From: Candidatus Aminicenantota bacterium
GTDB taxonomy: Bacteria > Acidobacteriota > Aminicenantia > UBA2199
Assembly (NCBI GenBank): GCA_011772425.1
Contig: WVZO01000540.1
Location: forward strand, 4,246 to 43,669
DNA: 39,424 bases
Direction of reading: 5' to 3'
Position numbers and translations under genes: made by a program. Shown piece after piece: positions 30,041 to 37,618 of the stretch (the stretch's first letter is position 1; every line of letters begins with the position of its first letter). The notes under the pieces were generated by a model, which worked only from the letters and a program-made list of their open reading frames with translations, was not told the DNA's origin and searched no databases.

Positions 30041-30956
30041 AAAGCCTTTGAATATATCCCTGCTGCACCAGCGTATTGGCATCCGCCACATCATCCCTGG
30101 TTTTTACTTTTTCAATGGTTGCGTCAAGTATTTCTAGCATCCATTGTTTCTCCTGCGGAAGTTTCCCATCCACACCTTGATAAATGATTCCTTCCGGTGC
30201 CCACAAATAGTTGGTCACATGATCACTGGCAAGCTCGCAGCCGGAAACATCGAGCTGCTCAATTAATCGCTTTGTTTCATTTAAACGGTTTAATGGTGTT
30301 ATGAGTTCAAATTCTCCTTCCTTCCAGGTTTCAAACAGCGGCGCATTGGGCACCAACGACAATGTCCGTAACCGCACAAAATCAGGATTCACAGCATTAA
30401 TCACTTTTGCCGTCCCATCCGCATGCGTTTGCCACTGCGTATCGCCGCCGATTCCGCATAACACATAAAAACAAAGTTCGAATCCCGCCTGTTTGGCTTT
30501 CCGCCCCCCATCGATCATGATCTCAGGCGTTGTCCCCTTAGAGATACGTTTAAGAATTTTCTCATCCCCGGACTCAAGCCCCACATGAAGACGGGTAAGA
30601 CCCGCTTCCCGTATCGCCTTTAGCTGCTGAACCTTTTTCACATGAAGCGTATGCACCCGCGCATAGGATGTAATCCGTTTGGCATCCGGCAGCGTTTTTT
30701 TGATCAGTTTTACAATTTCCACTAAGTCCTTGTGCAGCAAGCTGTTGGAATCACCGATAAATACAGTTTCACACCCGGGAAAGAAATCCTCTATTTGCTC
30801 TATATCATTTGCGATTTCATCGTACAGACGAAGTTCAAATTTGGTGTCCCTGTACATGCCGCAAAACACACAGCGGTTCCACGGACACCCACGGGTCACA
30901 CGAATCAGCGCTGAATTGGCTTCACTGGGCGGTCGATACGGCATAAAATCATACAT
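30039..30956 (-). CDS. Radical SAM protein with CX4CX2C cluster motif
   Basis: The preferred start is the ATG at 30956 (305 aa), with GGAGG 5-9 nt upstream; the frame is open to an ATG at 31028, but those 24 codons belong to repeat copy C. The cluster motif is RGCPWNRCVFCGMY, with cysteines spaced four then two residues apart, as in some COG1032-type enzymes. FIGDSNSLLH, GLTRLHVGLESGDEKILKRI and FYVLCGIGG follow, matching the Elp3/MiaB/NifB-like half barrel. No extra cluster or cobalamin domain is seen. The substrate is unknown. It lies downstream of the oxidase genes on the same strand. A MITE abuts its stop codon. Confidence 0.8.
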   Translation of the reverse strand: MYDFMPYRPPSEANSALIRVTRGCPWNRCVFCGMYRDTKFELRLYDEIANDIEQIEDFFPGCETVFIGDSNSLLHKDLVEIVKLIKKTLPDAKRITSYARVHTLHVKKVQQLKAIREAGLTRLHVGLESGDEKILKRISKGTTPEIMIDGGRKAKQAGFELCFYVLCGIGGDTQWQTHADGTAKVINAVNPDFVRLRTLSLVPNAPLFETWKEGEFELITPLNRLNETKRLIEQLDVSGCELASDHVTNYLWAPEGIIYQGVDGKLPQEKQWMLEILDATIEKVKTRDDVADANTLVQQGYIQRL

Positions 30957-31088
30957 TTTGCCTCCGAAGCCTCCGGCGGCCAAAAACCTTTTTGAAAAAA
31001 GGTTTCTGGACTTCCAAAAACTTTTCATACATGGTCAGCCATCGTACCATGCTTTTTAACGGTATTTCCCATTGATACCATATTTTTC
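30957..31088 (-). repeat. Palindromic repeat family, copy C
   Basis: An AT-richer version of the core hairpin (CCAAAAACCTTTTT / AAAAAGGTTTCTGG), followed by CTTTTCATACATGGTCA, ATCGTACCATG and ATTTCCCATTG. It covers the end of one gene (31025 onward) and the region just before the start of the next (30956). Its terminal GGAGGC acts as a Shine-Dalgarno-like sequence for the radical SAM gene. Confidence 0.8.
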
Positions 31089-32143
31089 GTTGTGGTTAGT
31101 TTTTCTATTTTTTTCTTATGATTATGAGGGGCCAACGCCGTTGCACGGTACACATGCCTGCCGGTTCCCATAAACAATACCGTGATGCTCAGTATAATAG
31201 CAATAGGATAAAAATACCTGCCCAACTTCTCTTCCGGGCCTTTTAATTCCCGCCACATTAGAAACATGGCGAGAAGCGCAAAACCTACCCCGGCCAGCAG
31301 TATATAGGCCAATCCCCAGGTCACCGCCTGCCAGGGCAAAGTGAAAAAATTGAGGGGACCCAATACCAGTTGGGTTAACGAAGCCACCAGGGCAAGACCA
31401 TACCATTTCCTCAATACCCGGTTCCGCGAAAAATCCTTGAATTTCTCTTCAAAAACATAACGCTTCCGTTTCATGTACCAGAATAAAAATAATCCGGTTA
31501 CAGCGAACGAAGCACACAGGAAATGCAGGTAACGGGGCAGCACGTTAGCCAGGAACATGGCGGAAAAGAACCCCTTCACACTTCCCCACTTCTCCGGGAA
31601 AAGCATCAAGTTAATGTTAGTGAGAAATATCAAAGGCACAAAAAGCAAAATCACCGCGGCAATGCCGTTGAGCCAAATATGAAACCGTTTTTTCTTTTTG
31701 TATTTTCCCCAGGAGTATTTATGAAAATATAGCAGCAAGAATGCAATGGTGACCAGGGGAACAATAGATATCCACAGTGTACCAGTCAGAGAATTGGCAG
31801 AGTAAAAGAAAACCGTATAAAGGGCATTGATGGAAAGCAGCGGCGCCACCCCAATCACCACAGCCAGGCTTTTGTTTACCGTAATAGTGTTGGCAATTTC
31901 CCGGGCCAAACGATCGTATTCTTTATTTTTCAATCCCTTGATTTCTGCCCAAAAGGTTAAAATAGAACCACCCACCATCAAATTGACAAACAGGATGTGC
32001 AGCAGGAACGAAATCACCAGTAAAAATACCAGGAGCCATTCCGGCAGCGGTAAGGGCAGTGGAATGTCTCTTAGTACCGGGACACCGGATGATGACGTTA
32101 ACGAAAATAACAGTAATTCCAATTGAGAATAAAAATAATGCAT
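31025..32143 (-). CDS. Cytochrome bd-like oxidase, membrane subunit II
   Basis: A 372-aa protein with eight or so membrane segments. Helix one carries LLHILFVNLMVGGS, with a His where CydA-type subunits have a haem ligand. A late MGTGRHVYRATAL segment recalls the GRQPW-region arginine/glycine pattern of CydA. It starts 2 nt after the stop of the haem-c-bearing subunit, with GGGAGGG as ribosome-binding site, so the two are translationally linked and very likely form one complex in the inner membrane. About the last 20 residues (from NMVSMGNTV) are encoded by repeat copy C, so the original C-terminus has been replaced. Assignment to the cytochrome bd superfamily is by pattern only. Confidence 0.5.
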   Translation of the reverse strand: MHYFYSQLELLLFSLTSSSGVPVLRDIPLPLPLPEWLLVFLLVISFLLHILFVNLMVGGSILTFWAEIKGLKNKEYDRLAREIANTITVNKSLAVVIGVAPLLSINALYTVFFYSANSLTGTLWISIVPLVTIAFLLLYFHKYSWGKYKKKKRFHIWLNGIAAVILLFVPLIFLTNINLMLFPEKWGSVKGFFSAMFLANVLPRYLHFLCASFAVTGLFLFWYMKRKRYVFEEKFKDFSRNRVLRKWYGLALVASLTQLVLGPLNFFTLPWQAVTWGLAYILLAGVGFALLAMFLMWRELKGPEEKLGRYFYPIAIILSITVLFMGTGRHVYRATALAPHNHKKKIEKLTTTKNMVSMGNTVKKHGTMADHV

Positions 32144-32145
32144 GG

Positions 32146-33588
32146 TTAAATTCCCTCCCGGTTAGATTTTTTCCTGCTGTGTTTTGGGGAAATAGTTACA
32201 CCAGCGCTTTGAGCACCGCGGATGTATTGTGGATTTTTATCCATTTCCAGGATAAACGCCGTTAATGCATCCAGTTCGGCTTCATTCCCGGGGAAGGGCG
32301 GCATGTAATACCACACCTGGTGCATTTTGGGAATGTATTGTTTAATGGCCTCTGCATTCAACGGTTTTCCCGGACCGGTGATGTTACGGAACTTCCTCAC
32401 CACGGAATTGATACCCGTTACCGTGTGACAACGGCTGCAAGCAATCATAAATACATTTTTCCCCGCTTCGATCTTGTTTTCTTCTGTTACCTGCGGAGTA
32501 CTCACATAGGTGGCATAGGGAAGAATGCCGTTTTTTTGGTAAAGAGGATAGTCTTTTACTCGTAAACCATTGGCATACATGTATTCGCCGATAACAAAAG
32601 GTTTCCGTATAAATTCCCTGACCCGCTCAAAACTTCCCAGGAAAATGAACAAAACGATAATAGGAATCACCAGGGCGGGCCGGGGTAATTTTCGGGGTTT
32701 TAAAAATCCCCACAAGGCAATCAAAAGGGAGATAATCACCGCACCGAAAATGACCAGTAAAATGGAGTCGTACCAGTTGATGAAGGCCCTGGTACCCACT
32801 GCTGTGGGCAGGTTACCCATCATGGATTCGGGGATGGTGGATCGATATAACAAGGCACCCACCAGGGCGACCGGCGACCATATCAGCAGCCACAAGGAAG
32901 TAAACGAGATGGCTTTTTCCCGTATTGTATCTTCTTTTTTCAGGAAAATTAATATCAAAAATAGGGCAAAAGCTCCACCCATCATCATGGCAAGGGGTGT
33001 CCTGAAATACAGTTGCGGAATGTACAGGGGGTTGGTAAAACCACTGAAAAACGACCGGTCTGACAACCAGTTACCAGGGTCCATCATGAAGCCGAGGATG
33101 GCAACAATAATTACCATGGTCAGCCAGGAAAACACGCTAAGTGCTGCACCGAAACGAATGTGTCTTCTTTTGGCTTGTTCGGATTCATTGGATTTTTTCC
33201 AACGAAGGAAATAAAGCATAATAAATACAACTTCTAAGACAAAAATAATCCATTCGCTGAACCAGGCGCTGTAAAACACGCGGATGAGGCTGCCGATAGC
33301 GGCGGGGTTGGTCAGTGAAGCGGAAAACCAGATGCCCACACCGGTCAATGCACCAATAGACGTAGTAATAACAAACCCCACGAACATCATCTTTCGTGCC
33401 AGCTCATCCCACTGCATCCCTATTTCAAGGTTGGTTTTTCTCTGCCTGAAACCCAGGTATTCCAGTATGGTCACCAGCGGGATAAAACCCACGGCCAGGG
33501 CGTGATTGATCAGAACATGTAAAATAGCAATAATGGCAATTAACAGCCGGTTACCCATGAAATCCAGGTGAAATATGGGAAAATCCAT
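32146..33588 (-). CDS. Cytochrome bd-like oxidase subunit with C-terminal cytochrome c domain
   Basis: A 480-aa membrane protein. The first helix contains VLINHALAVGFIPL (possible haem-ligand His). A segment FSEWIIFVLEVVFIMLYFLRW resembles the Glu-bearing helix of CydA, and NPLYIPQLYFRTPLAM sits where CydA has NPSxxxRxxHT. About eight membrane helices are followed by a cytochrome c domain with CSRCH at 384-388 and a Met ligand in MPPFPG near 429. This suits the quinol- or cytochrome-linked bd-like groups that carry haem c and lack CydB. GGGAGG precedes the ATG by 9-14 nt. It forms an operon with the following subunit gene. Oxygen is the presumed electron acceptor; other acceptors cannot be excluded. 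Confidence 0.6.
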   Translation of the reverse strand: MDFPIFHLDFMGNRLLIAIIAILHVLINHALAVGFIPLVTILEYLGFRQRKTNLEIGMQWDELARKMMFVGFVITTSIGALTGVGIWFSASLTNPAAIGSLIRVFYSAWFSEWIIFVLEVVFIMLYFLRWKKSNESEQAKRRHIRFGAALSVFSWLTMVIIVAILGFMMDPGNWLSDRSFFSGFTNPLYIPQLYFRTPLAMMMGGAFALFLILIFLKKEDTIREKAISFTSLWLLIWSPVALVGALLYRSTIPESMMGNLPTAVGTRAFINWYDSILLVIFGAVIISLLIALWGFLKPRKLPRPALVIPIIVLFIFLGSFERVREFIRKPFVIGEYMYANGLRVKDYPLYQKNGILPYATYVSTPQVTEENKIEAGKNVFMIACSRCHTVTGINSVVRKFRNITGPGKPLNAEAIKQYIPKMHQVWYYMPPFPGNEAELDALTAFILEMDKNPQYIRGAQSAGVTISPKHSRKKSNREGI

Positions 33589-33882
33589 GTTTTCAACCTC
33601 CCGGTATGAATGGCAAATAGTATTTTAAAACAAAAACCAAGGAAATTCAACTAAGGAAGCCACAAAGTTACACAAAGGAGCACAAAGAAAAGAGGAAACG
33701 GAGAAACGAAGAAATTGAGAAGGAAAGAAAGAGAAAGAAGTAAAATGGCACTAATGGGAAATACTGGGGTGGAACGTGGTACAATGACTGTCCGCATATA
33801 AAAAATTTTTGGGGGTCCAGGGACCTTTTTATAAAAAGGTCCCTGGTCGCCGAAGGCAAATATAAAAAAAGGAGAAATTCTA
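33589..33882. other. Divergent intergenic region with repeats
   Basis: It lies between the oxidase operon (minus) and the sigma factor (plus). It contains a purine-rich CACAAAG-type stretch (about 33659-33735) and repeat copy D. An 80-codon frame across it on the minus strand is repeat-derived and not called. Confidence 0.6.
33750..33861 (+). repeat. Palindromic repeat family, copy D
   Basis: AATGGGAAATACTGG, ACGTGGTACAATG, then GGGGGTCCAGGGACCTTTTT / AAAAAGGTCCCTGGTCGCCGAAGGC. The core is a perfect 14-bp hairpin with a 2-nt loop (33817-33846), the strongest of the five copies. Confidence 0.85.
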
Positions 33883-33957
33883 ATGGTTTGCAATAAAAAT
33901 GGCGATTTAACGTCTATAGGGTATGAATGCGATGAAAAGAAAAAAGAAGTTGGCTGA
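33883..33957 (+). CDS. Possible 24-codon leader peptide overlapping the sigma factor start
   Basis: ATG at 33883 has a strong ribosome-binding site (AAAGGAG, 6-12 nt upstream), whereas the sigma gene just downstream has none. The peptide begins MVCNKNGDLTSIGYEC and ends at TGA 33955-33957, inside the sigma gene in another frame. It could couple translation to the sigma gene, or a shift at the A-rich run GAAAAGAAAAAAGAAG could join the two frames. No homologue is recognised. Confidence 0.4.
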   Translation: MVCNKNGDLTSIGYECDEKKKEVG

Positions 33958-34471
33958 GTTTTTTCGTACTGAGTACGGCAAGCTGGTCCGGTATGTGCGC
34001 CGATTTATTGAAGACGCGGCTGACCGTGATGCGGAAGATATTGTACAAGACGTGATAGTCAACATATTTGACAAAGCGGATGTGACAATACCGATAGAGA
34101 ACCTGGCCGCTTATGTGTATCGCTCGTTGAAAAACAAGATCGTGGATATGTTCAGGAAGAAAAAGAAATCGCATCATATCTCCCTGGATGCTGAAATAGC
34201 AAAAGACAGCGACCTGTCATTGGCGGGGCTGCTCCAGGATGCACACGGTTCTGGCGAATCCGAAGCAGAGAAAAGGGAACTTTATGCCCGGTTGTATGAT
34301 GCAGTCGAATCTCTGAATCCTAATGAACAGGCAGTGGTGATAGCGACGGAATTTGAAGGAACATCATTTGGGAGATTGTCGAATGAGTGGAAGGTTCCTA
34401 TTGGAACCTTACTGGCTCGCAAAGCGCGGGCGATTCGGAAAATAAAACAGAAAATGACAGAAGGAGGATAA
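33923..34471 (+). CDS. ECF-type RNA polymerase sigma factor
   Basis: A 182-aa sigma-70 family protein. Region 2 spans about residues 10-75 (FFRTEYGKLVRYVRRFIED, then DAEDIVQDVIVNIFDKAD, then LAAYVYRSLKNKIVDMFRKK). A linker follows, then region 4 (SLNPNEQAVVIATEFEGTSF, then SNEWKVPIGTLLARKARAIR). It directs transcription of a small regulon in response to an extracytoplasmic signal. Start codons at 33923 and 33932 are both possible; neither has its own ribosome-binding site. Translation may depend on the overlapping leader frame from 33883. It ends 2 nt before a small membrane protein gene that may act as its partner or target. No classical anti-sigma (zinc-binding HxxxCxxC) is encoded. Confidence 0.9.
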   Translation: MNAMKRKKKLAEFFRTEYGKLVRYVRRFIEDAADRDAEDIVQDVIVNIFDKADVTIPIENLAAYVYRSLKNKIVDMFRKKKKSHHISLDAEIAKDSDLSLAGLLQDAHGSGESEAEKRELYARLYDAVESLNPNEQAVVIATEFEGTSFGRLSNEWKVPIGTLLARKARAIRKIKQKMTEGG

Positions 34472-34473
34472 AA

Positions 34474-34953
34474 ATGGTAAAACATACGTCTGATGGTAAT
34501 GGTAACAATGGTGACGACCAGAGGTATAAATCCGGTCGTCGGCACCCCAAGATTTTACGCATCATCGGGGCGGTTGTTGCCGGTGTAGTGTTGGCGGTGG
34601 TGTTTGCCTTTGTTTTCGGGCTGGTAGTTAAACTCCTGTGGAATGCCCTGATGCCGGCTGTTTTCGGTCTTTCAACCATCACTTACTGGCAGGCTGTTGG
34701 CCTTGTGATCCTGGCAAAACTGGTTTTTGGTGGATTTGGGCATCATCATGACCGCCATAACCACTTCCACAAGAAATTCGCACACAAATGGAATGGGTTT
34801 TCCTGTTGTCCTGGGGATAATGAAGAGGACTTATGGAAACCCAAAGGTTCATACAGGAACTGGAAGTATTACGACCAGTATTGGAAAGAAGAAGGCAAAG
34901 CAGCCTTTGAGGCGTATATCGACAGAATTGAATCAGAGGAAGGGAAAGACTGA
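34474..34953 (+). CDS. Small His-rich membrane protein coupled to the ECF sigma factor
   Basis: A 159-aa protein starting at 34474 with AAGGAGG 7-13 nt upstream, the site being embedded in the last codons of the sigma gene. Two membrane segments (about residues 27-53 and 68-86) flank a WNALMPAVFGLSTITYWQA segment seen in small proteins next to sigma factors. A loop GGFGHHHDRHNHFHKKF follows, with six His residues that could bind metal, then CCPG and a charged helical tail. Close coupling suggests a function with the sigma factor, such as envelope-stress sensing. It is not a standard anti-sigma factor. Role inferred from context only. Confidence 0.7.
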   Translation: MVKHTSDGNGNNGDDQRYKSGRRHPKILRIIGAVVAGVVLAVVFAFVFGLVVKLLWNALMPAVFGLSTITYWQAVGLVILAKLVFGGFGHHHDRHNHFHKKFAHKWNGFSCCPGDNEEDLWKPKGSYRNWKYYDQYWKEEGKAAFEAYIDRIESEEGKD

Positions 34954-35057
34954 GAAGTTGAGAGGATGAGAGGGTGAGAGGGTGAGAAGTTGAGAAGGAA
35001 TTTAAAGGAGTACTTTTTAGTTCCTCTTAACTTCTTAACCTCTTAACTTCTCAACAT
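34954..35057. terminator. Long imperfect hairpin of GAGAAGTT-type units between convergent genes
   Basis: Left arm units of GAGAAGTTGAGAG / GTGAGAGG (34952-35001) pair imperfectly with right arm units of CTTAACTTCTT / CCTCTTAACTTCTCAAC (35025-35057). It lies between the stops of convergent genes and probably terminates both. It resembles the arrangement at 26922-26997. Confidence 0.55.
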
Positions 35058-35063
35058 CTAAAT

Positions 35064-36395
35064 TTACATTACGGTTACTTTGTTTCTGCCGGATCGTTTG
35101 GATTCATAAAGTGCATTATCCACACGTTTGATAAGGGTTTCTTCATTATCTTCTTTTATAAATTCGGAGACACCGAAACTGCAAGTGATAGACTCCACCT
35201 TCGCAAACGTATGTTCCTTGACTTTGATACGAATGCGTTCCGCCAGTTTTACTGCGTTCTCCAGGGAGGTATGGGGCAGCAAGAGCATAAATTCTTCGCC
35301 CCCCCAGCGAGAGAAAATATCTGTGTCGCGAATACATTTTTTTACCAGGTTTACCAGGCTCACCAGGATTTTATCCCCCACATCATGGCCATACGTGTCG
35401 TTGAAATGTTTAAAATGGTCGATATCAAACATGATGATGGACAACTCTGTATTGTATCGTCTGCATCTTTTTATTTCTTCCTTTAATGCCTGATCAAATT
35501 TTGTCCGGTTGAATATCTGAGTCAATAGGTCGGTAACGGAAAGTCGCTTTAATTCTTCCTCCAATTGTTTGATTTTGGTGATATCAACGGAGTTGAGTAA
35601 AACACCGGTTACGTGTTTATCTTTGGCCAGCAGGGGGTAATAACTCATGTACATACAGCGTCGTTTTCCATCGGGAAAGTCGAACCACTCCTGCTGCTGA
35701 ATTCCCTGACCATTCAGGCATTGTTGTATATTCTCTTTTATTTTTTTTTCGAAGTAATCTTTTCCTACAAGTTCTTCCACAGAATGTCCCACAATTTCTT
35801 TCCGGGATTTTTTATAAATTCGCAGGTAGGCGTCGTTGACGGTGCGAAAGATGAAATTTTTATCGATATAAGCCATGAGGTCTTGAGTAGTGGAAAGGAT
35901 TTGGGAATACCTGTGGAGCAGTTCTTCATTGTGCCTGTGCTCGGTGTCGTCGCTGACAAAAACCGCCAATCGTTCTACTTCGTCTTCATCATTTAGGATG
36001 GGATAGATACATACATTAAGAATCAGGTCCTTGTACTCATCCTGGAAGCGCAGGGGTTCTTTGGTTTGCAGTACGATATTGATATAGACTTTCCTGAAAT
36101 CTTTAAACTCCGGGGGGAAAAAATCAAATATACATTTGCCGGTAAGTTCAGTGACACGTTTACCCACCCGCCGCACCGCTGCTTCGTTTACCTCCAGGAT
36201 AATGCCATTGGTATTCAATAAAGCTGCCAGATCAGAGGTGGCATTTATAAACGCATAAGCAGTGGCTTTGGTTTTGATTAAGGCTTTCTCCGTGTGGATT
36301 CGCTGTGCCTCTTTCTCTTTTAAACGGGTGATCTCCCGGTTCAAGGATTTTATTTTTTCCATCAATTGTTCTTTTGAGAGATCATCCACTTTCAT
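35064..36395 (-). CDS. PAS-PAS-GGDEF diguanylate cyclase
   Basis: The start at 36395 is preferred (443 aa) because GGAGGAGG lies about 10 nt upstream. A coiled-coil N-terminus (residues 5-40) is followed by two PAS domains (about 45-150 and 165-275; for example ADYLR-like VNDAYLRIYKKSRKEIVGHS). The GGDEF domain runs from about 285 to the end. The active-site motif is GGEEF at 365-369, and RDTD five residues before it forms an I-site for product inhibition. All features of an active c-di-GMP synthase are present. There is no signal peptide or membrane helix, so it is a cytoplasmic sensor. The PAS ligand is unknown. It stands alone in its transcript. Confidence 0.9.
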   Translation of the reverse strand: MKVDDLSKEQLMEKIKSLNREITRLKEKEAQRIHTEKALIKTKATAYAFINATSDLAALLNTNGIILEVNEAAVRRVGKRVTELTGKCIFDFFPPEFKDFRKVYINIVLQTKEPLRFQDEYKDLILNVCIYPILNDEDEVERLAVFVSDDTEHRHNEELLHRYSQILSTTQDLMAYIDKNFIFRTVNDAYLRIYKKSRKEIVGHSVEELVGKDYFEKKIKENIQQCLNGQGIQQQEWFDFPDGKRRCMYMSYYPLLAKDKHVTGVLLNSVDITKIKQLEEELKRLSVTDLLTQIFNRTKFDQALKEEIKRCRRYNTELSIIMFDIDHFKHFNDTYGHDVGDKILVSLVNLVKKCIRDTDIFSRWGGEEFMLLLPHTSLENAVKLAERIRIKVKEHTFAKVESITCSFGVSEFIKEDNEETLIKRVDNALYESKRSGRNKVTVM

Positions 36396-36567
36396 GGCGC
36401 AAAGACCTCCTCCGTGAGCGTGCAGGTGAATCTCATATGTAAGGTATTGGGCCAAAGGCTTTTAAAACACATGGGATTATTTTACCATATTTCAAAACAA
36501 TGTAAAAAAGAATTGAAAAAAAAATTTAAAATCGTTAAAATAGGATTTTATTTTAAATGGAGGCCGT

Positions 36568-37044
36568 ATGAGCAGCAATGCCATAAAATTTATTCTTTCC
36601 CTGGTGTTTTGTCAATTGGCCGGTATAATAGGCGCCCTTTTTAACATCTCTTCCATAAGTACCTGGTATATTCATATTAACAAACCCGAATTTACACCAC
36701 CCAATTGGGTATTTTCTCCTGTATGGATTTCCTTGTACCTGTTAATGGGAATCGCACTTTACCTGGTTTGGACCGCCGAGACGACTCTTAACCTTAAACA
36801 AACAGCCCTGATCCTGTTTGCTATTCAATTGCTTCTGAATACGTTCTGGAGTTATTTTTTCTTTTTCCTGCATAACCCGCTGTACGGATTTATTGAAGTT
36901 ATTGTTTTATGGATTTTTATTGTTCTAACCATAATATGGTTTTTCAGGATAAAGCAGCTGGCAGCTTTTTTGTTGTTACCTTACTGGTTATGGGTCAGTT
37001 TTGCAGCGGTTCTGAACTTCTCCATATGGCAGTTGAATAAGTAA
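36568..37044 (+). CDS. tspO: TspO/MBR family membrane protein
   Basis: A 158-aa protein with five membrane helices, the standard length for TspO. Family motifs are present: NKPEFTPPNWVFSPVW in loop one, LLNTFWSYFFFF in helix three and LLPYWLWVSFAAVLNF in helix five. TspO proteins bind porphyrins and related ligands and act in stress or tetrapyrrole control. The ribosome-binding site is GGAGG, 6-10 nt before the ATG. It lies 13 nt before the DUF523 gene, so these and pepD form a likely three-gene operon. Confidence 0.92.
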   Translation: MSSNAIKFILSLVFCQLAGIIGALFNISSISTWYIHINKPEFTPPNWVFSPVWISLYLLMGIALYLVWTAETTLNLKQTALILFAIQLLLNTFWSYFFFFLHNPLYGFIEVIVLWIFIVLTIIWFFRIKQLAAFLLLPYWLWVSFAAVLNFSIWQLNK

Positions 37045-37057
37045 GAAGGTAAGAATA

Positions 37058-37618
37058 ATGGGAGAGAAGATCAAATTGGGTATTAGTTCTTGTTTATTGG
37101 GGGAAAAGGTTCGCTGCAACGGTGGGCACACGTTGGATCGTTTCCTGGCTGATGTCCTGGGCCAATACGTGGATTATATACCGGTTTGTCCGGAAAAGGA
37201 AGCCGGTTTTGGGGTACCCAGGGAGCCGGTTCGGTTAGTGAATTCGGCCGGACTAGAGGACCCAAGGATGATAACCAAAGAGACCGGTATCGATCTTACC
37301 CGGCGGATGCAGGTATGGATAGAATCGCGGTTGAAACAGTTGGAAAAAGAGGAGTTATGTGGGTTTATCTTTAAGAGCCAATCTCCTTCCTGTGGGGTGA
37401 ATGGGCTTGAGGTGTATTATGAAAGCGGAGTGGTTCAAAAAAACGGTATAGGTATTTTTGCCTGTGCGTTTATGAAACGTTTTCCCCTGATTCCGGTAGT
37501 GGAGGAGAAAGATTTGCGTGATGAGGTATTGAGAGAAGATTTTATTGCCCGGGTGGTGTCCTGTTATTTGAATTTAAAAGGAGAAATGAATGAATATAGA
37601 ACACAAGAAAACGGTTGA
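37058..37618 (+). CDS. DUF523 family protein
   Basis: A 186-aa cytoplasmic protein with the DUF523 signature: GISSCLLGEKVRCNGGH near the N-terminus, VCPEKEAGFGVPREPVRLV in the middle and FKSQSPSCGVNGLEVY later. The conserved cysteines Cys12, Cys20, a Cys in VCPE and one in SPSCG could bind a metal or cluster. Function is not established. The end overlaps the pepD start by 29 nt, so the two are translationally coupled. Confidence 0.9.
   Translation: MGEKIKLGISSCLLGEKVRCNGGHTLDRFLADVLGQYVDYIPVCPEKEAGFGVPREPVRLVNSAGLEDPRMITKETGIDLTRRMQVWIESRLKQLEKEELCGFIFKSQSPSCGVNGLEVYYESGVVQKNGIGIFACAFMKRFPLIPVVEEKDLRDEVLREDFIARVVSCYLNLKGEMNEYRTQENG

Noticed and set aside
30957-31028. Upstream ATG at 31028 as start of the radical SAM protein
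   Set aside because: The added 24 residues come from the palindromic repeat; ATG 30956 has a better-spaced GGAGG and begins the conserved sequence.
33651-33893. 80-codon minus-strand frame
   Set aside because: It runs through repeat copy D and the purine-rich stretch; its peptide mirrors the repeat-encoded insert in the fusion protein and it has no ribosome-binding site.
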